A stretch of DNA of 64,000 nucleotides from Ptychodera flava (GCF_041260155.1 NW_027248277.1:7313910-7377909), one strand, 5' to 3'; positions 1 to 13,922 are shown, numbered from the stretch's first letter. A program made the numbers and translations. Notes: a model not told the origin generated them from the letters alone.

Positions 1-231
1 CAGCATGCAGTAAACTCTAATCCACTCCTTGTGTACAGTATCACGAATTGGCATATAAATTTATATGTCGTCGACCATTATGTTTGGTAAAGATATTATT
101 GACGATGCTATGAATTCTTTTAAATGTGAACCACAGAACACACTTCTGAAGCCAATTACTTACTTACACGCTTTTCTTCATTCATTCTTTCTTTCTTTCT
201 TTCTTTCTTTTTTTTTCTTTCTTTCTCTTCT

Positions 232-294
<63 letters not shown>

Positions 295-352
295 GTTTCT
301 TCCTTTCTTTCTTTCTTTCTTCAACAGTAATTTAATCCACGAAAAGCAAAAT
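1..352. repeat. Dispersed repeat copy 1 with (CTTT)n tract
   Basis: This stretch aligns closely to 19328-19673: same start 'CAGCATGCAG', same central 'GTCGACCATTATGTTTGGTAA', same end 'ACAGTAATTTAATC'. Both copies contain a long CTTT microsatellite (about 183-323 here). It touches the window edge, so its left limit is unknown. It could be a transposon-like repeat or part of a segmental duplication. An open frame through it only reflects the microsatellite. Confidence 0.8.
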
Positions 353-2873
353 TGATTTCATTTGCAAATCATCGAAAAACTCAATGCTGAAAACGAGATC
401 TCTTTCCCTTCTACTCTATCTGTAACAAACGTCGGAGACAATTTTCTGGACCACCCTTTCAAAATGTGTAATGCGAGGTAAACCGTAGATAAAAAATTTC
501 ATTGCTATCTATTTACCAAGCACCTTGTTGGCTCTTAAGAGAGACGCAAGGCAACCGACCGGGTTAGCAAAGTATAAAATGTTTATAAAAAACGACGAAG
601 TATCATGTCCAATGAGCAAATCTTTTCTGCAATGAAAGTCTGCGTTTGTCAAAAATAATCTAAAACGTATAACATACCTAGAGAGTAAGACAGATATTTT
701 AATTTATTTTACATTTTTTGACGATATGCAAATAATATTTTGACGTACAAATGCCAAATACTAAATATTTTAGACAGTGTTCGATAGATTTTTTATGAAT
801 TGAAAGGGCTATGTTATGATTAACAAAATGCTCATTATACCGGATGAATTCGTCTACTTAAGATGTTACGCAATCAGTTACAAATTCTTTGCATTGATAT
901 TTGACGCTCTAGGCCATGTTCACGAGGATTCTGATTTTTCCATGCTGCAGTAAAATACTTTGTTCTCACATGAAAATTATTCACCCAACATAGAATTACA
1001 CTAACTAGCCTGCAAAATATTCAATTCGATTTTTCTGTGACCTTTAGGTAACCAGTGCAAACGCTATATCATTGAACATTTTCGCGATTATTTGTGATCC
1101 AACAACAAGGGATAACAAATACGATGGTGTAATAAATTAGCTTTTGTAAATTTCTGGAATTTGAAAGAATCCACAGTCGTTTGTGTCATCGTCGACACGA
1201 GCCAGCCGTTAAATGAAATTACATTGGTATCAGGTGGACTGGATACACAACAAATTCTAAAAGAGAACAGCTGTTCTCCCAATGGATATAGAATACTTAT
1301 GAATGGTGCGATTAGAGAAGACCTTTCCGTATCACAATTCGCCGTTCCGTTTGCGAATATTGAATAAGATAATGTGCTTCCCTGCATATCGTTTCACACT
1401 CATTAATTTTTTAGTGATTTTGCCTTAAATGGCATATCACTTTTGCCGCAAATAATTCAACTGCCAACGTCCACTATGTGCTTCATAGCTATAAGCAAGG
1501 TTGTAAGGGTCATAGTGGATATCGTGCGTACAGTAACTATGAAACGTTGTACACATTTTTTAATCTTAATACTGTGTTCTAAAGGTAGTTTGTCTGAAAA
1601 GGAAAGTCTTATGATAATTGCCAGCTCTTAAGCAAAGGAGCACTATGGTTTTACATTTTCCAGTATTTTCGCTATTTCCGTATAAACAATCGCTTCTCTT
1701 TAGGGATATTATGTATTTACCTTCTCAACGGGGCTTAGACTGGCACGTGCTTAAAGGCACGTGAGCTGCAACTGTTGACATTATTTTCATTAATTCATAT
1801 TTAGATTAAAATTAGTTCATATAAATTTTCCTGCTCAAAGATGTTTACTCAAGTATAATAATCGACTGACTAGGACTGCTTTGGAAGGTTTCTTAGTGAG
1901 TCAAATAATAAACGAGTGCCACACCCAAATATGGCCACCTCCATACAACTACATGATAAACAGCGTAAATGTTGCATGTAAACATTTGAATCTGTACAAA
2001 TACAACATGCTGCAACCAACTTAAAGAAGTGGAAAAGGAATCACTCCGCTTTGACAAAAAATTCTCTGTTTTCGCCTAATATACCAACATTTTGAACTTT
2101 TGAAATTCAAAATGAACAAAATTCTGTTGCCTTTTCTGGCCTATTCTGCCACAAACAAATGTTGTTGAGGTATAGTTAATGACTATATCGTTCAATTTGT
2201 AGATTACAATGAACATCTAATGGTTCGACAAATTTCGCAGAGTTGCAGCCTATGGGCCTTTAATATATTTTTATTTGTTCGAAAATAACTTTCGTTTTTG
2301 ATACACTAATATTTCGTTTCTCTAGCTATATTTAGTTTCTAACCTCTCCATAGTACAATCACTGTTTACCTAGTACTCGTCGAAGATGATTTTTGGACGC
2401 TTTGCTGAGTCGGGACCGAGGAAATGGAGTGTAGTTGAAGATAGAGTCCCTTCCCGGGATGAGATATTAACCACATCACTAAGGTGATCTTGTTCCGATG
2501 ACCCTGATTTGCCAGCTGGTATTCTCCACCTTTTGCATAAACATTCAATTCAATGCATTATATATTGCTATGCTGTGATTGGTCTTTGCTTTAATGTATT
2601 CATGTCAGGTGTCGTGCTATTGTTTTTTGTATGCCTTAAGTTTCTTTCCGTGACGTATTCCAGGTATTTTTGCACACCCTCTCCTCAGTTTTTTTAGTTG
2701 CTGACGAATGGCTGTTTTACTCTTTCGAATTATTTTTATCCACTCCTTGCTCGGCTTTCATATATTTACTATATCATTTTGTAAACACGACATTTCTGAT
2801 GCACTGCCATATGTTGCATTTAGGGTGGTCAGACGGGAATCATATCGATTGTGGGAATATTTAAAGTTAGAGG
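353..2873. other. Gene-free AT-rich stretch
   Basis: No recognisable gene or repeat array. At 1088-1387 both strands are open for 68-99 codons, but neither product resembles a known family. The right end is presumably the 5' flank and 5'UTR of the sulfotransferase that starts at 2874. Confidence 0.5.
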
Positions 2874-2964
2874 ATGGCTGCTGTTCTCAAGTACATTGCA
2901 CAACTGATCGTGTGTTTGTTGGTTTGTTTTATGATGTGGCAAGTGTATCAACGAGACTTTCAAG
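2874..2964 (+). CDS. Sulfotransferase exon 1: cytosolic tail and signal anchor
   Basis: Encodes 'MAAVLKYIAQLIVCLLVC' and on to 'FMMWQVYQRDFQ', a short basic tail plus one hydrophobic span, as expected for a type II Golgi enzyme. It ends in phase 1 at a GTAGGA donor, and the first base of the split codon plus GT from exon 2 gives Gly. A longer frame starting at 2708 overlaps in another register and does not fit the downstream exon. Confidence 0.8.
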
Positions 2965-3047
2965 GTAGGAAAACTGACAATGTCTGATTTTACAATTTAA
3001 ACCTTCTCACTTATATCAATTGCATCGAGTTGGAACATACTCTTGAC

Positions 3048-3104
<57 letters not shown>

Positions 3105-6100
3105 ACAACCATGCCTTCTGTTCTACCATGTGTGTTATCTTTAATGGGTTGTAAAATACTTTTGTTATTCGTCTCTGTTATCAAAATGCTGCTCAAGCGT
3201 TGCTCGAACACACACGTTCAACCATTTTCTTTCCAAATTAAGGGGAAAATATCGGGGTCACCGAGAAAATTTTACTAGAGAAACAACCAAATATTTAACA
3301 ACATTTTAAATACAAAACGGAGAAATAAATCCCAGATGTTCACAAAACTACGCCGGTGGAAAATTTATATGCCGCCGCAAAATGAGCCACCATAAATTCA
3401 GACAAAAAGAATAGTGTAAAAGTTTGAGAATTCAACAATCTATCCCGAGGCGCATCATATCTTATGGGAAGGAAGAAGTAAAATTTATTTTTTCCATGAA
3501 AAATGGCCATGAAGTTTCCTATCCCACTAACAGTAAAAAGGAAAGTGATGTACATGTTATATTGGACTTATCGTGTACATACTTTCATCCAAAGCTTAGA
3601 CATGAACGAGATGTACATTTTTCTTCGCGAAGCCATGTCATTTTGACTAAATTTCGAATAATGTCCAAAATTGACAGAATTCATTCATTATCGACGCAAC
3701 TATTCAGAATTCATCTTAAGTCTATGTGTATATTTTGGAATCTTGTCTCTCCTAGACCTAAAATGCGATACTATATGCCATAGCAAGCTCATAGTCAATA
3801 TAATTAAGCTCTATAAAACGTACGAACTGTACTTTTCAGGATTAGGATTATGTACGACATAGCACAGCAGCTGTAAGGCGGTGTTCAGTTACAACGGCCG
3901 ACGCGGGGCCGGCAAAATGAACTTATTTCACGTAAAATCTCACTGAACATTTATGAGTATCTATCCCGTCAAAAAGCAGTTACAGTGTTCAAAAATATTC
4001 TGCGAAATAAAAATGATTCGCGGCATGATTCTATTCTCTGAATTCATTGAACTTTAAATCGGAATAAAAGTATAATTAATTATCTGCCACATGAACATCT
4101 TGTCTTCTTGTAAATGGAGCTCACTGGTGGCAATGAACAATTCCTATTACTTACATATTAGAGATATAGCAATTTGTCATTGAAAATATTTACCAGTTAC
4201 GTGTAGACTACCATGAAAAATAAAATAATACTCTTAGGTGTAATACCGTCCACATCTGAACCTTCTAACAGCCATTTTAAATCGAGTACATTAATATCAA
4301 TCGCCAAAAACCTATAAAAGCACAGATTTAATTAGCTTAACATTGTAAAAAAAAATTATTCATAGTTTCTCATACACTCCAACGTATAGTGAATCAACAT
4401 TTTAATGAAGTTCCAAAATCAATTTTTTGCACACACACACTCACTTGTAACCACCCAAGTATAATCGATTAATTTAAAATGAATTATCAAACGTCTATAA
4501 ATACACGGATTCAACTGGTTTTGTATTGGAAAAGAAATTATTCATAGTTTCCTGATAGACTACCATATATAGTGAATTTACATTTCGGTGAAATTCCAAA
4601 ATCTACTTTCTTGCACGCACATCCCCTTTTAGCCACACTAGACTAGTCAAGGACATTGAAATGAATAATCAAACGTACAAATACACAGATTCAGCTAGTT
4701 TTGTATTGAAAAAATATTCATAGTTTCCATATATTTTACCATACATAGTGAGTCAACATTTTCGGTGAAATTCCAAAATCAAATTTTCTGCACACATATC
4801 CACTTGTAACCACCCTTGTCTAATTAAGTAAATGCATATCAGTAACGTACCATCCACAAATGCACAGATATTGTTATTTTTATATTAAAAACATGTTTAT
4901 AGATTTATCATAGACTACCTTGTATAGTGAATCAACAGTATCAGTGAAATTCCAAAATCAAATTTATTGAACGCATATACACTTGTAACCACCCTATTCT
5001 AATTAAGTACAAATATGTCCATTATCCAACTCCTTTATATGCACAAGTATAGCGAGCTTGGTATTAAAAAAATAACAAAAATTGAAATTACAAAACTAAA
5101 TATCTTGTACACAAAATATACATTTGTGACCATCATATTCTAATCAAGTACAATTATGTTGATTAGCCAACGTCGATATATGCACAAGTATAGCAAGTTT
5201 TTCACTTGAAAAAATATTCAGTTTTCTATCATACACTCCAATTAATGCATAGTGGCTGAACATTTTCGGTGAAACTCAAAAATCATTTTTACATATACAT
5301 CTATTCCAATCAAGCACATTTATGTCAATTATCAAACTTCTACAGATGCAAAGATATCGCTAGTTTTGTGTTGAAATAGTAGTACATAATATTCTCCTAG
5401 ACTACCATATATAGTGAATCAACATTATTAATATATAATAAACCCAAACACCAAATTGTTTTACTCACACGCACTCTTAGCTTAAACTGCAAGCAAATTA
5501 CATCTACAGAAATCATCAAATATATGTGAATGTACGGATATAGGTTTTGTGCCCAATAGACCCCCATATCTAATGACTTGATACATTAGGAAGATACACT
5601 ATATCAGTCACAGTTTACCTTCTAACATGGTGACCCTCAATCAAAGGCATGCATCAAATTTTATTGCCCTTCAAAAACGCTTGCGCAAAAAAATTGCGAC
5701 CCACCTGTAATTTATGTCGAATCCCTTTGAGGAGGATTCCAAAATTATAGCAAGTCAGAAGGGGACACTTGAACGTTAACATCTCGTGAGTTTCTTAGGA
5801 GACGGGTCATTTGAAAATATCTAAGATTTTTTAAAATATTCTATCGCCCCTCCATCGAATGGTGTTTGTGCGTTCAGCTTTACTCAAGCAATGGAGGGGT
5901 GTCACGAAATTTTGTCATTTTAAAAGGGGGGCCATCACTACTTTGGTGCAATGGATAGAGGGGTTTCACTTATTTTGACTGATGCACAGGAAGAATTTTC
6001 CGAGCCAAGGTGTGTGTCGGGGGTTACAACGTGTAACAGTGGCGCAATATCGTGGCAGTGGAGTGGCGTGGTCCTTTTGTTATCGTATCTTCACGGTGTA

Positions 6101-9100
6101 CCTTCACTCTAAGAGCTGCAAAACTAATGTCGTGAAACATTATTGTTGAAGCCCCTCTTTCACAAGTGCATATAGGGTAAATATATTCTCTGATTAGATC
6201 ACGGAAAAGTTCACTATTATCACCAGGAACTGGACAGATATGAGTCATGTTAATTCTTCTCTTTCGATCAGTGATACTTGCAGTTGCCCTTGCATCTACT
6301 ACTACCGATCTTATCTCTTTATACCGAACAATTTATTAAAATGATTTCGTCAATTACTGACACACCGTTCGCTGTAAGCAGCTAACATTACCAGAAGAGT
6401 TAATCTTGTCGAAAGGTTACGTGAATAATTCAACATAATTTGATATAATTATCCTGATCGAAGGGTAAAACGTCAATACTTCATCATAACATAAAGCGAG
6501 CGGTCTTGTGTTGCACTAGTTTGACATTTGCACGAAACATAAAATTTACAAAAGAAGTTTTAGGGTCATAAAACATTCAAGAAAAACCGTAATTGTATAG
6601 TTCCGAAATGACAATTAGTGTAGGCCTCATTTCTACGTGGATGGATAACAAGTGTGGACTTTGGGACTTAAATAGTCGAAAATATTATGTGTCGCAACGC
6701 AATATTTTCATTTTCGATCAAAAATGGCGAGCTGGGTGTTTTACCACATAACATGCAGTTTTAATAGTTTGCTAGTATCCGTTTCACTCAATTGACATCG
6801 TTGTGGACTGACCAGGAGGGAGTGCAGAGAAATACTTAGAAGAGCCAAGTGTAGAATTTGGGAGTAAGTGAGATAATTTGCTTGCCTTCCTGCCAGCCTG
6901 GTCCAACGTATTCTTTGAAGTTTTATCACCCTCGTTCACGCTGAAAATTCATACACGTAGTGGCTATCCGGTTCTCGGGGCCTCAACCGGATAGCTCTCA
7001 CGTCAAAATTTGTTTGGGCAAAAGTTGGAGTGACATGAGAAGAAATTGATATATGGAATGGTGCAATTTGACAGGTGATTCAAGTTATTTTGCACTCAGT
7101 AAAACTGTTTGAACATGGCACTGAGCACTGATATTTTATTACATTTTTTGGATGACCAGTGTTTGAGTCACAATATTCTACAACCAAACAATGATTGTAA
7201 TAAGACAGTTCCCAGTTTGCCAGAGATTGAAGACTAAAGAATATGCAGGAATGAATCATTGTGTCATTTGCAAAATATTTTATTTCTGTAAACGATGTCA
7301 GAGTACCAATGGTCATTTCAGTGTTTTTAAGCCATTCACTATCTGTTTGCAACCTCGCCAGCCGTGCACTTTTCCAGCTGCCCGCTTCAAACGAAAAGCC
7401 TGTATTAACTGTCAAATGTGTAATTTTTAAACTAAAGTCAGTTAAAATATATGTCTGTGATAATAAAGGATGAATTCACAATAGATAAGTTTTTTCCTAG
7501 ATCTTGTTAACAATTTTGAAATTTATGTGTGCAATGGTGTAGTCTAGTGAAGTCTGAGAAATGTTTTCAATTGAAGTAAAACTGTTAGAACACTCAAATG
7601 GGAGAGCACGAAAGGGGATTTCTCCTCTCGCATCGAAAAGTTTGAGAAATTGATGTGTGCAACTTGGCAAACTGAGAGGTGTTTTAATCTATTTAGCGCC
7701 AAAAATTTAGAAACCCTCTTCATTCTCTCCACATTTTGAGCAACCACCCTTGTAGCTTTTAACTTTTTGAGTGACCCCCAACAGATTTCCCCCGACCCCA
7801 GGCCATAGATAACGACGGCTCCCTGGGCCAGATAAGTATTTTCCTACTCCAAGAGCTTTAAAATGAATCCTAACGTATGGTATGTAAGAAAAGACACACC
7901 AAGAGCGCTGTGAAATGAGCCCAAAAAGTGGTAGATTGGAAAAGAATTGTATAAATTTGAGCGTCCAAATGTGTGTTCCCGAGGCTCATTCTACCCTAAT
8001 GTGTCGTCTGTACCTACATGGTCAAGAGCACACCCTACACATTAAGAACAAAGTCGCAGTACATCTACCCTTCCCCTTCCTCGGCTTTTAAAGAGCCAGT
8101 AGCTGTTACTTTGATGAATATTGCATCAGTTTCGTTTCAATGTCAGCGACAGTTTCGTCTTGCATTCTGTAAAGCACAGCTTGTCGAGATAGCGTCTATA
8201 CACGTAAAATGCATTGTTATTATTGTTGACATTTAAATTTCAGCCCGTCACCTTCTCAACCGACAATGCAACCTACACGTGTATAGGCCAAGCTCATAAG
8301 CTGAATAATGTGTATTTAAATATGCTTTAGAGAGTTTAACAAGAATCTATGGTTGTCATAACCAACAAAAAGTGATAGGAATCACTAATGGTTATCGCTG
8401 CCATGCCATCATAACATTTGTCTGTCTTAGAAAAATGGTTGAGAAATAAATAATGGAGGTTCTTTGAAACGTGCAGCAAATTATTAATATGGTATTAAGG
8501 CTCCTTTCATTGGATTTTTAGTTATAAACATGGAATGGGTGGAATTTATTTGTTTTAAAAATTACTGATAAAATTTTGACTCGCAGTAGCAGTCCATTGA
8601 TGTTGAATGAAACGCCATTCAACCGAGCTAAACTGAACGCAATATGGAACTTTGCTTATCGAGGTCGGGGAGGGTGATATCGTGAAAAATAAACAAAAGA
8701 AAAATAATTAATTAATCGATCGATCAATCAATAAATATACGAATAATTCAAAAGATCGTAGCCTGTAAAACTAAAAGCTTTACATCATTGTTGTTGTGCA
8801 GGTCAGTTCAAGCCATATGTCCCGCCATATAGGAAACATCAAGTCAAAGAGGAAGAAGTTCCTTCGAAGAGCAGACAACAAAATGATCATGAAGATATAA
8901 AACCAATCAAAAGAAAGGTATGTTCTCTTTAATTTTAATATAGAAATGTCATAGAAATGTTTGCGAAAACATACATAGGCTTACGCTTATTTGCCGCAAT
9001 TTTTCACATACAAAGTTTATTCCCCTCCTACTTCATTTCACGTCAACAATTTTCAGCCATGTTTAGCAATGAGTTCACTTATTAGATTGTGTTTGTGTAC

Positions 9101-12100
9101 GATATACTATAGCAAGTATGTATGCGGGAGGGCTTATTAAACGTTACAGCGTGTGGAGGGGTCGTGCACAAACGAAGTGCAACAACTTTTTCAACAACTC
9201 CTTTTAAGGGTGGAGATTCCTGACTGCTAATGTCTTCGCTACTTGAACAGGTGACGTATTTTGTCCGTTCAAACCAGATAGAGCATTTACTTATAATACG
9301 TAGGTTTCGAGTTACCGTAATACCATGCGGTATGGAAGTCAAAAATACGATATTTAATACAGTATTGGCATAACACTAGACGGATACCATAATTATTCAC
9401 ACAAGAAAATGAGCGTGGTCAATTCTAAAAGTTGTTCTGTTTTAAGGGATGGAGTTTTTGGATTGTTTTGAATTTAGGAAATCATATATAGTGCACTGTT
9501 GATTTTTAGGCACATAATTTGAGTATGATTATGTTGTACAATTTCATCGTGAAACAAAAGCAACACGTATCGTCTCCAACATGCGTGATGCTGGCGACAA
9601 CTTCGATTAAAACCCTTTATTGATTTACGGTATGGCATACGTACATGCCAAATAAAATTGTAGGAAATCCAGGAAATAATATGACAAAACCAGTTGCCGA
9701 GCATAGCGACATAATTATGATTCTATTCTTAACCAGCTACAAAATCATCAAGTTCTGAACTAATGAGACCAAGGTTTAAAAATATTCAGATTATGAACAA
9801 TCGTATCTATTCAACCTTATTTGCGTATCTTATAAATTATAGTTTTGCCCGGTCAGTAGGAACTGATAATGGAAAGGTTTCACTAGCATTCGCGTCATAT
9901 CATTATATCATTAACACACGTGCTCTGTAAAAATACCGATTAGTGGTGTCATCACTGGTTTGTTAGGGTATTAGGCATCTCTAGCATCATCGTGAGGTAG
10001 CAGCTTGTCCATATTACTGTGTATCAATTTAGGGTTAAAATAATTCTCGTTTTTGTCATATATGTAATTTCAAATTATATTCACACCCGTGCATTGTGTA
10101 ATTCGGAAGTTTAATTTTATTAATGAGGAAATTTAATTTTTATGACTGTCTCGTGCAATTTGTTTATGTCACCATAAGATGCTACGTTCTACAAAACATC
10201 AAATTAGTGAAACTGTAAGCGTAACATCGACAATATTCACCGTAATTCGGCATGTCTAACTGTGTTGTATGTATTTTGTTATATTCACTTAAAAGGTCAG
10301 TACACTACCTCCTGATAATTTATTTTCACATTTTTTTTTATTTTGTATGCCAATGTCAAGTGTTTTTTTTCTACTTTCCTAAATATGTTAAAAAATCCTG
10401 TATTTTTAGGCTGTCCATGCGGTAAACTGCACTGTTATTGTGTCCATTTGAATTCTAGTCGGGACAAGAATCCACATGTATACAACAACGAAGCAGTTTT
10501 ATTCTCATATGAGCATGCGCGAATAGGGCAGCTGGGTGGTAGTTTTTGTCTTAGCATGTAGAAATGTCAATCTTTAGAATGATCTCCAAATCGTTCAAAA
10601 CGCATATAATGCGGGCTGGGAATTGGAATTCATTTGGTTGTGAACTATTGCAGCAGTGTTAGTAGCATTTATATCGGACATTCGGGTACTTCTGTTAATT
10701 AATTACAGCCCGGAGAGAGTTTTCTTTGCTGGAATGGTGATAATAGGGGACACATACACGGGACATGTTTTTATTCTGTATGTAAAATTGTTTGAACATA
10801 ATGTTTTGGTTATGAATATCAACGAAAGTGTTAGTGTTGGTGTTTAGTCATGACAAGGTTTTTTTGTAAAACAATCTGTAAAGTAATCTTATATTTGAGA
10901 GGATCAAAGTTATGTCTACTAAGTGTAAAAGTCACGTGTGTGATTTTGGCTTGTTTTACTGCATATCCTTCTTCACCATGCGACGGATATACTGTCAAAC
11001 GTCTTCTTAGCTAGCATGCCTGTTTAAAGAAGAGTTAATATCGAGTCAAGGGTTGGTTTACTTACCTTGAACTTAATTTAAACATTTCTCTATATTAACA
11101 GTGGTCAGAGTGTCTTGTTAGCTAAATTGAGAATCCTCTAAGCCCACTGAAATTCTCATTTAGCTAAAACATGCCCGTAGCTTATATATTACATAAATTA
11201 AAAACGTTTTACAGAACCACGGTACTTGGACTAGTCCATATATGGCGCCTACGCATTAGCGATATACAGTGCTAATATGGCCTGAAGTGGTCATAACCAA
11301 GTTGTATGTCCTTCGCTATGGTGGTTTGTTGCTATCATTATCACACTGCCATCTTTGATGTGATTTAGACTGAAATGTCGAGTAGCACTTGTATATTACA
11401 ACCATGAAGTATCGTACTAACAGTTGACCGATATTCTTCAGAGCAAATTCGCTGCTGCAGATGACATCAAAAGTACCAAAAATTAGAACACGCCATTTGA
11501 AAAAAGTGAATGATATTTTTACTATAAATTTCAGTACATGGATCTGTAAGAACTCCTAAACGAGCTCACAAAATTTAATTGTAATAAAGTATAAACTTAA
11601 TACAAACTTAAGTATATTTAGGGTAATTTGGACAGGTTCCAACTCCCAGTTCTCACTCGGATACATCGAGAATAGAACAGAGTTGTTTTTTGCGTCTAGA
11701 CCTATTACAGTTCTATTTATTTTTGCAACCAATATACTGGTATAATATATTCTTCTTCTTTGTGTTTGTTATGTTTGTCAAGGGAACGTTTAGTAATCAC
11801 ACGCGGACTTGGACCAGGAAATTCAAGTCAAACATGCTCTTTAAAATGTAGCAAACCCTATCTTAATCTATAAAATGTTACTCTACCCATGTCACATTTT
11901 CTAGAACTTGCCATTATGTTCCGGGACCTTTTTCATCTAAATATACAGGTATACATTCTGCATAATATGCTACACATCAAAGGCCCTAGGGCAATGCATT
12001 CCCCAGCCCACCCCCTACGAAGTCTCCAAACCTAAAATTTCTTGTTCTTCTGCAAATCAAATTCAGTAGGTTTAAAATTGTCAACATCGCCTCAATACGT

Positions 12101-13922
12101 GTAATTCGAAATATCATTGTTAGCCATAGAATTTGGCCATGAATTCATTGTGAATAGCAAGATGACATAATAAATATATTGCGCTGTAGATACACAGTTT
12201 TGCCCTGTATAAAGGCATATTTGGGGGAGGGAGAAACAGTAAAAATATACCCATATAATTGACCAAAAGTAATAAAACATATCGACCATTAAAGCTGTTG
12301 TCCAATTAAAGCCACAAATACTATGAATCATTTTAGATTCCCCGCTATTCTAAAAATATAATCAAATGACAGAGGGGATAAAGATTACAATAACAAAATG
12401 TCAGCCATCGCGTGTTGTGGATTGAAGCAAATTGCATCATGCTTGTTTCTTGGAGGACAATGACGTGTTTGAGCACGAAGTACTGCATTTTTTTACTTTT
12501 CCTTTTGGGTGCCATTTTACGAGTGCAGCATCCGTTTATTATTTAACCTGTTAAAATGTGTAGGCATTGGCAAATCGGCGAGCAGTGATACTTTATTGCT
12601 TCGATAAAAGTTTCTGTGCGACGATTGATAGTGAGCGCACGAGCGTGAGTGCTTCTGAGCTCCACAATGTGTGGAGGTGTCACTGTAATAACTACTATAA
12701 GTTCGGTTATCGAACCACTCGCTTTGATTTGGCCGAGCGGTTCTATATGCTACCTCTCTGCTAGATGACCGGATGCCGTATGTCGTGAGTACGAGTCCGA
12801 TTGAAAACAGCGTATAATCTATACACGTCATTCAGTTAGCACATTTGCACGAACCAACTTTGGTTTGAAAATAAAATAATGAAAATACTGCATGGAATTC
12901 GCAGCAACTGTGGCTTTAAGAAAAAATGCTAGGGTCGCCTCGTTACCAATTACATTGTGTATGTGTACGTTAATAAAATCAGTTTTGGCTTTTTGTATGG
13001 TTTGTCTTTAACATAAACATGTCACACTTTCATTGACACATTGTATTGTGTTTACTTTTCCAACTATCCACTCTTTCCCAGATAATGCAAAATCACACTG
13101 CCAGGACACTGACACACTCGGAGATAAAACGGATCGAAGATGAGCAGGTTCGACGCAAGTCACTGTTAGCAAAGGTCTGTGACGAGGCCAAGCGGAATAG
13201 AACTGTATTCAGATGCACGGGTAAATTGATTAATGTTCGTGAAAACAGGTTTATGTACTGCAACACACCAAAAGTCGGTTCTACTTCCTGGATGAGAGTT
13301 ATATGTGTTCTGACAGGGAGGGCGAAATCTGTTGAGGAACTTCTAAAACCCAAGGGGCATATTGATGTTCACAAGGTTCCAGCGTTGAAGAGAGATGAGA
13401 AATATCATTATCCATCCTACTTCTCGTTCATGTTCGTACGTCATCCATTCGCAAGACTTCTGTCTGCTTACAGAAGTAAGTTTGAAAATGTAGACGCCAG
13501 CAATCTGTACCTCAAACAAAAAGAATAGACATTATCAAACGATATCGCAAAAATCCAACCAATCACAGTCTAGAAGCGGGTGATGACGTGACCTGGGAAG
13601 AATTTGTGCGATCTGTCATCGATGACAATCCAAAATCCTTCAACCCACACTACATTGCACAGCACCTATACTGCGGGCCATGCCTTTTCCCCTTCGATTT
13701 CATAGGAAAACTTGAAGATGTGGCCAAGGAGAGTAAGTACGTGTTAAACAGAGTCAATGCCCCCGACGACATTGTTTATCCTCTACAACCGAAGAAACAA
13801 ACAGCTCAAATCTAGAAAATCTTCATTCCTACTTCAGTCGACTGACCAAAGACCAGATGGAAAATCTCTACAACATTTATGAACTTGATTTTAAGCTTTT
13901 CGGTTACAAATATCCTTATTAG
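2874..13922 (+). CDS. Golgi carbohydrate sulfotransferase, three-exon gene model (Sulfotransfer_2, CHST8-14 type)
   Basis: Exons are 2874-2964, 8802-8917 and 13082-13922, joined in phases 1 and 0 with GT/AG borders throughout. The predicted protein is about 349 aa, usual for CHST8-14 enzymes. Order: seven-residue cytosolic tail, signal anchor (about residues 8-25), charged stem, then the catalytic domain with the 5'-phosphosulfate loop 'CNTPKVGSTSW' and the 3'-phosphate motif 'FVRHPFARLLSAYRSKF'. Members of this family move sulfate from PAPS to GalNAc or glucuronate on glycans in the Golgi lumen; the exact acceptor cannot be told here. Two single-base frame breaks lie in exon 3 (near 13518-13522 and 13795-13805). 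Each looks like one missing A in an A-run, and restoring both gives a continuous family-like C-terminus ending 'FKLFGYKYPY'. A recent pseudogene is the alternative. Confidence 0.88.
3051..3101. repeat. (AG)25 microsatellite
   Basis: Pure dinucleotide run in sulfotransferase intron 1, about 85 bp after the donor site. Confidence 0.98.
3110..4235. other. Intron 1 sequence, nothing recognised
   Basis: AT-rich intronic DNA. A 119-codon open frame at 3424-3783 has no family-like motif and no splice context, so it is not called. Confidence 0.5.
4240..5540. repeat. Degenerate tandem array, about 178-bp unit
   Basis: The landmark 'TATAGTGAATCAAC' and its variants recur near 4388, 4567, 4744, 4922, 5249 and 5412. 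The first spacings are 177-179 bp. Each is followed by 'GTGAAATTCCAAAATC'-like text and a 'CACTTGTAACCACC'-like segment. One internal unit (about 5040-5215) lacks the landmark. I see about seven diverged copies, satellite-like, in sulfotransferase intron 1. Confidence 0.85.
5545..8801. other. Intron 1, right part; scattered old repeats
   Basis: No gene seen. 5560-6000 is rich in G-runs and C-runs resembling degenerate interspersed repeats. 7020-7200 and 7500-7720 are related to each other and to 54640-54800 (shared 'GAGAAATTGAT', 'GCAATCTGAGAGGT', 'TAAAACTGTTTGAACA'-like text), so a low-copy dispersed repeat family is present. Confidence 0.5.
8802..8917 (+). CDS. Sulfotransferase exon 2: stem region
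   Basis: Follows a TTGTTGTGCAG acceptor and ends at AAG|GTATGT. It encodes a polar, charged, proline-containing segment starting '(G)QFKPYVPPYRKHQ' and ending 'KPIKRK', typical of the extended stem of Golgi sulfotransferases. It starts in phase 1 and ends in phase 0, matching both neighbours. Confidence 0.75.
8918..13081. other. Sulfotransferase intron 2
   Basis: About 4.2 kb of AT-rich intron. The one structure of note is a tRNA-like segment at 12724-12809. Several 60-100-codon open frames on both strands show no conserved motif. Confidence 0.6.
12724..12809 (+). repeat. tRNA-like segment, possible SINE head or tRNA pseudogene
   Basis: The A-box-like 'TTGGCCGAGCGGTT' is close to the Leu/Ser tRNA D-arm consensus. 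The B-box-like 'GAGTACGAGTCCG' lies about 50 bp later. A clean acceptor stem does not form, so it is probably a decayed tRNA copy or a tRNA-derived SINE, not a working gene. Confidence 0.4.
13082..13922 (+). CDS. Sulfotransferase exon 3: catalytic domain (two apparent frame breaks)
   Basis: The acceptor is CTCTTTCCCAG just before 13082, in phase 0. The reading frame runs 13082-13526, then a second frame to about 13795, then a third to the TAG at 13920-13922. Both changes are compatible with one missing A in an A-run. The exon is 841 nt, so two added bases give 281 codons including stop. Motifs in order: 'FRCTG', 'YCNTPKVGSTSW' (PAPS 5'-phosphosulfate), 'FMFVRHPFARLLSAYRSKF' (3'-phosphate), 'TWEEFVRSVID', 'HLYCGPCLFPFDFIGKLED', and a C-terminal 'YELDFKLFGYKYPY'. 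This is the canonical order of the Sulfotransfer_2 family. Confidence 0.92.

Noticed and set aside
1088-1387. Open frames on both strands (99 and 68 codons)
   Set aside because: Neither peptide resembles a known family or the eight-cysteine domain. Overlapping openness on both strands is more likely chance.
3424-3783. 119-codon plus-strand open frame
   Set aside because: No domain, no splice context and AT-rich composition; it lies within the sulfotransferase intron.
7080-7415. 111-codon minus-strand frame
   Set aside because: It overlaps a dispersed non-coding repeat also present at 7500-7720 and 54640-54800.
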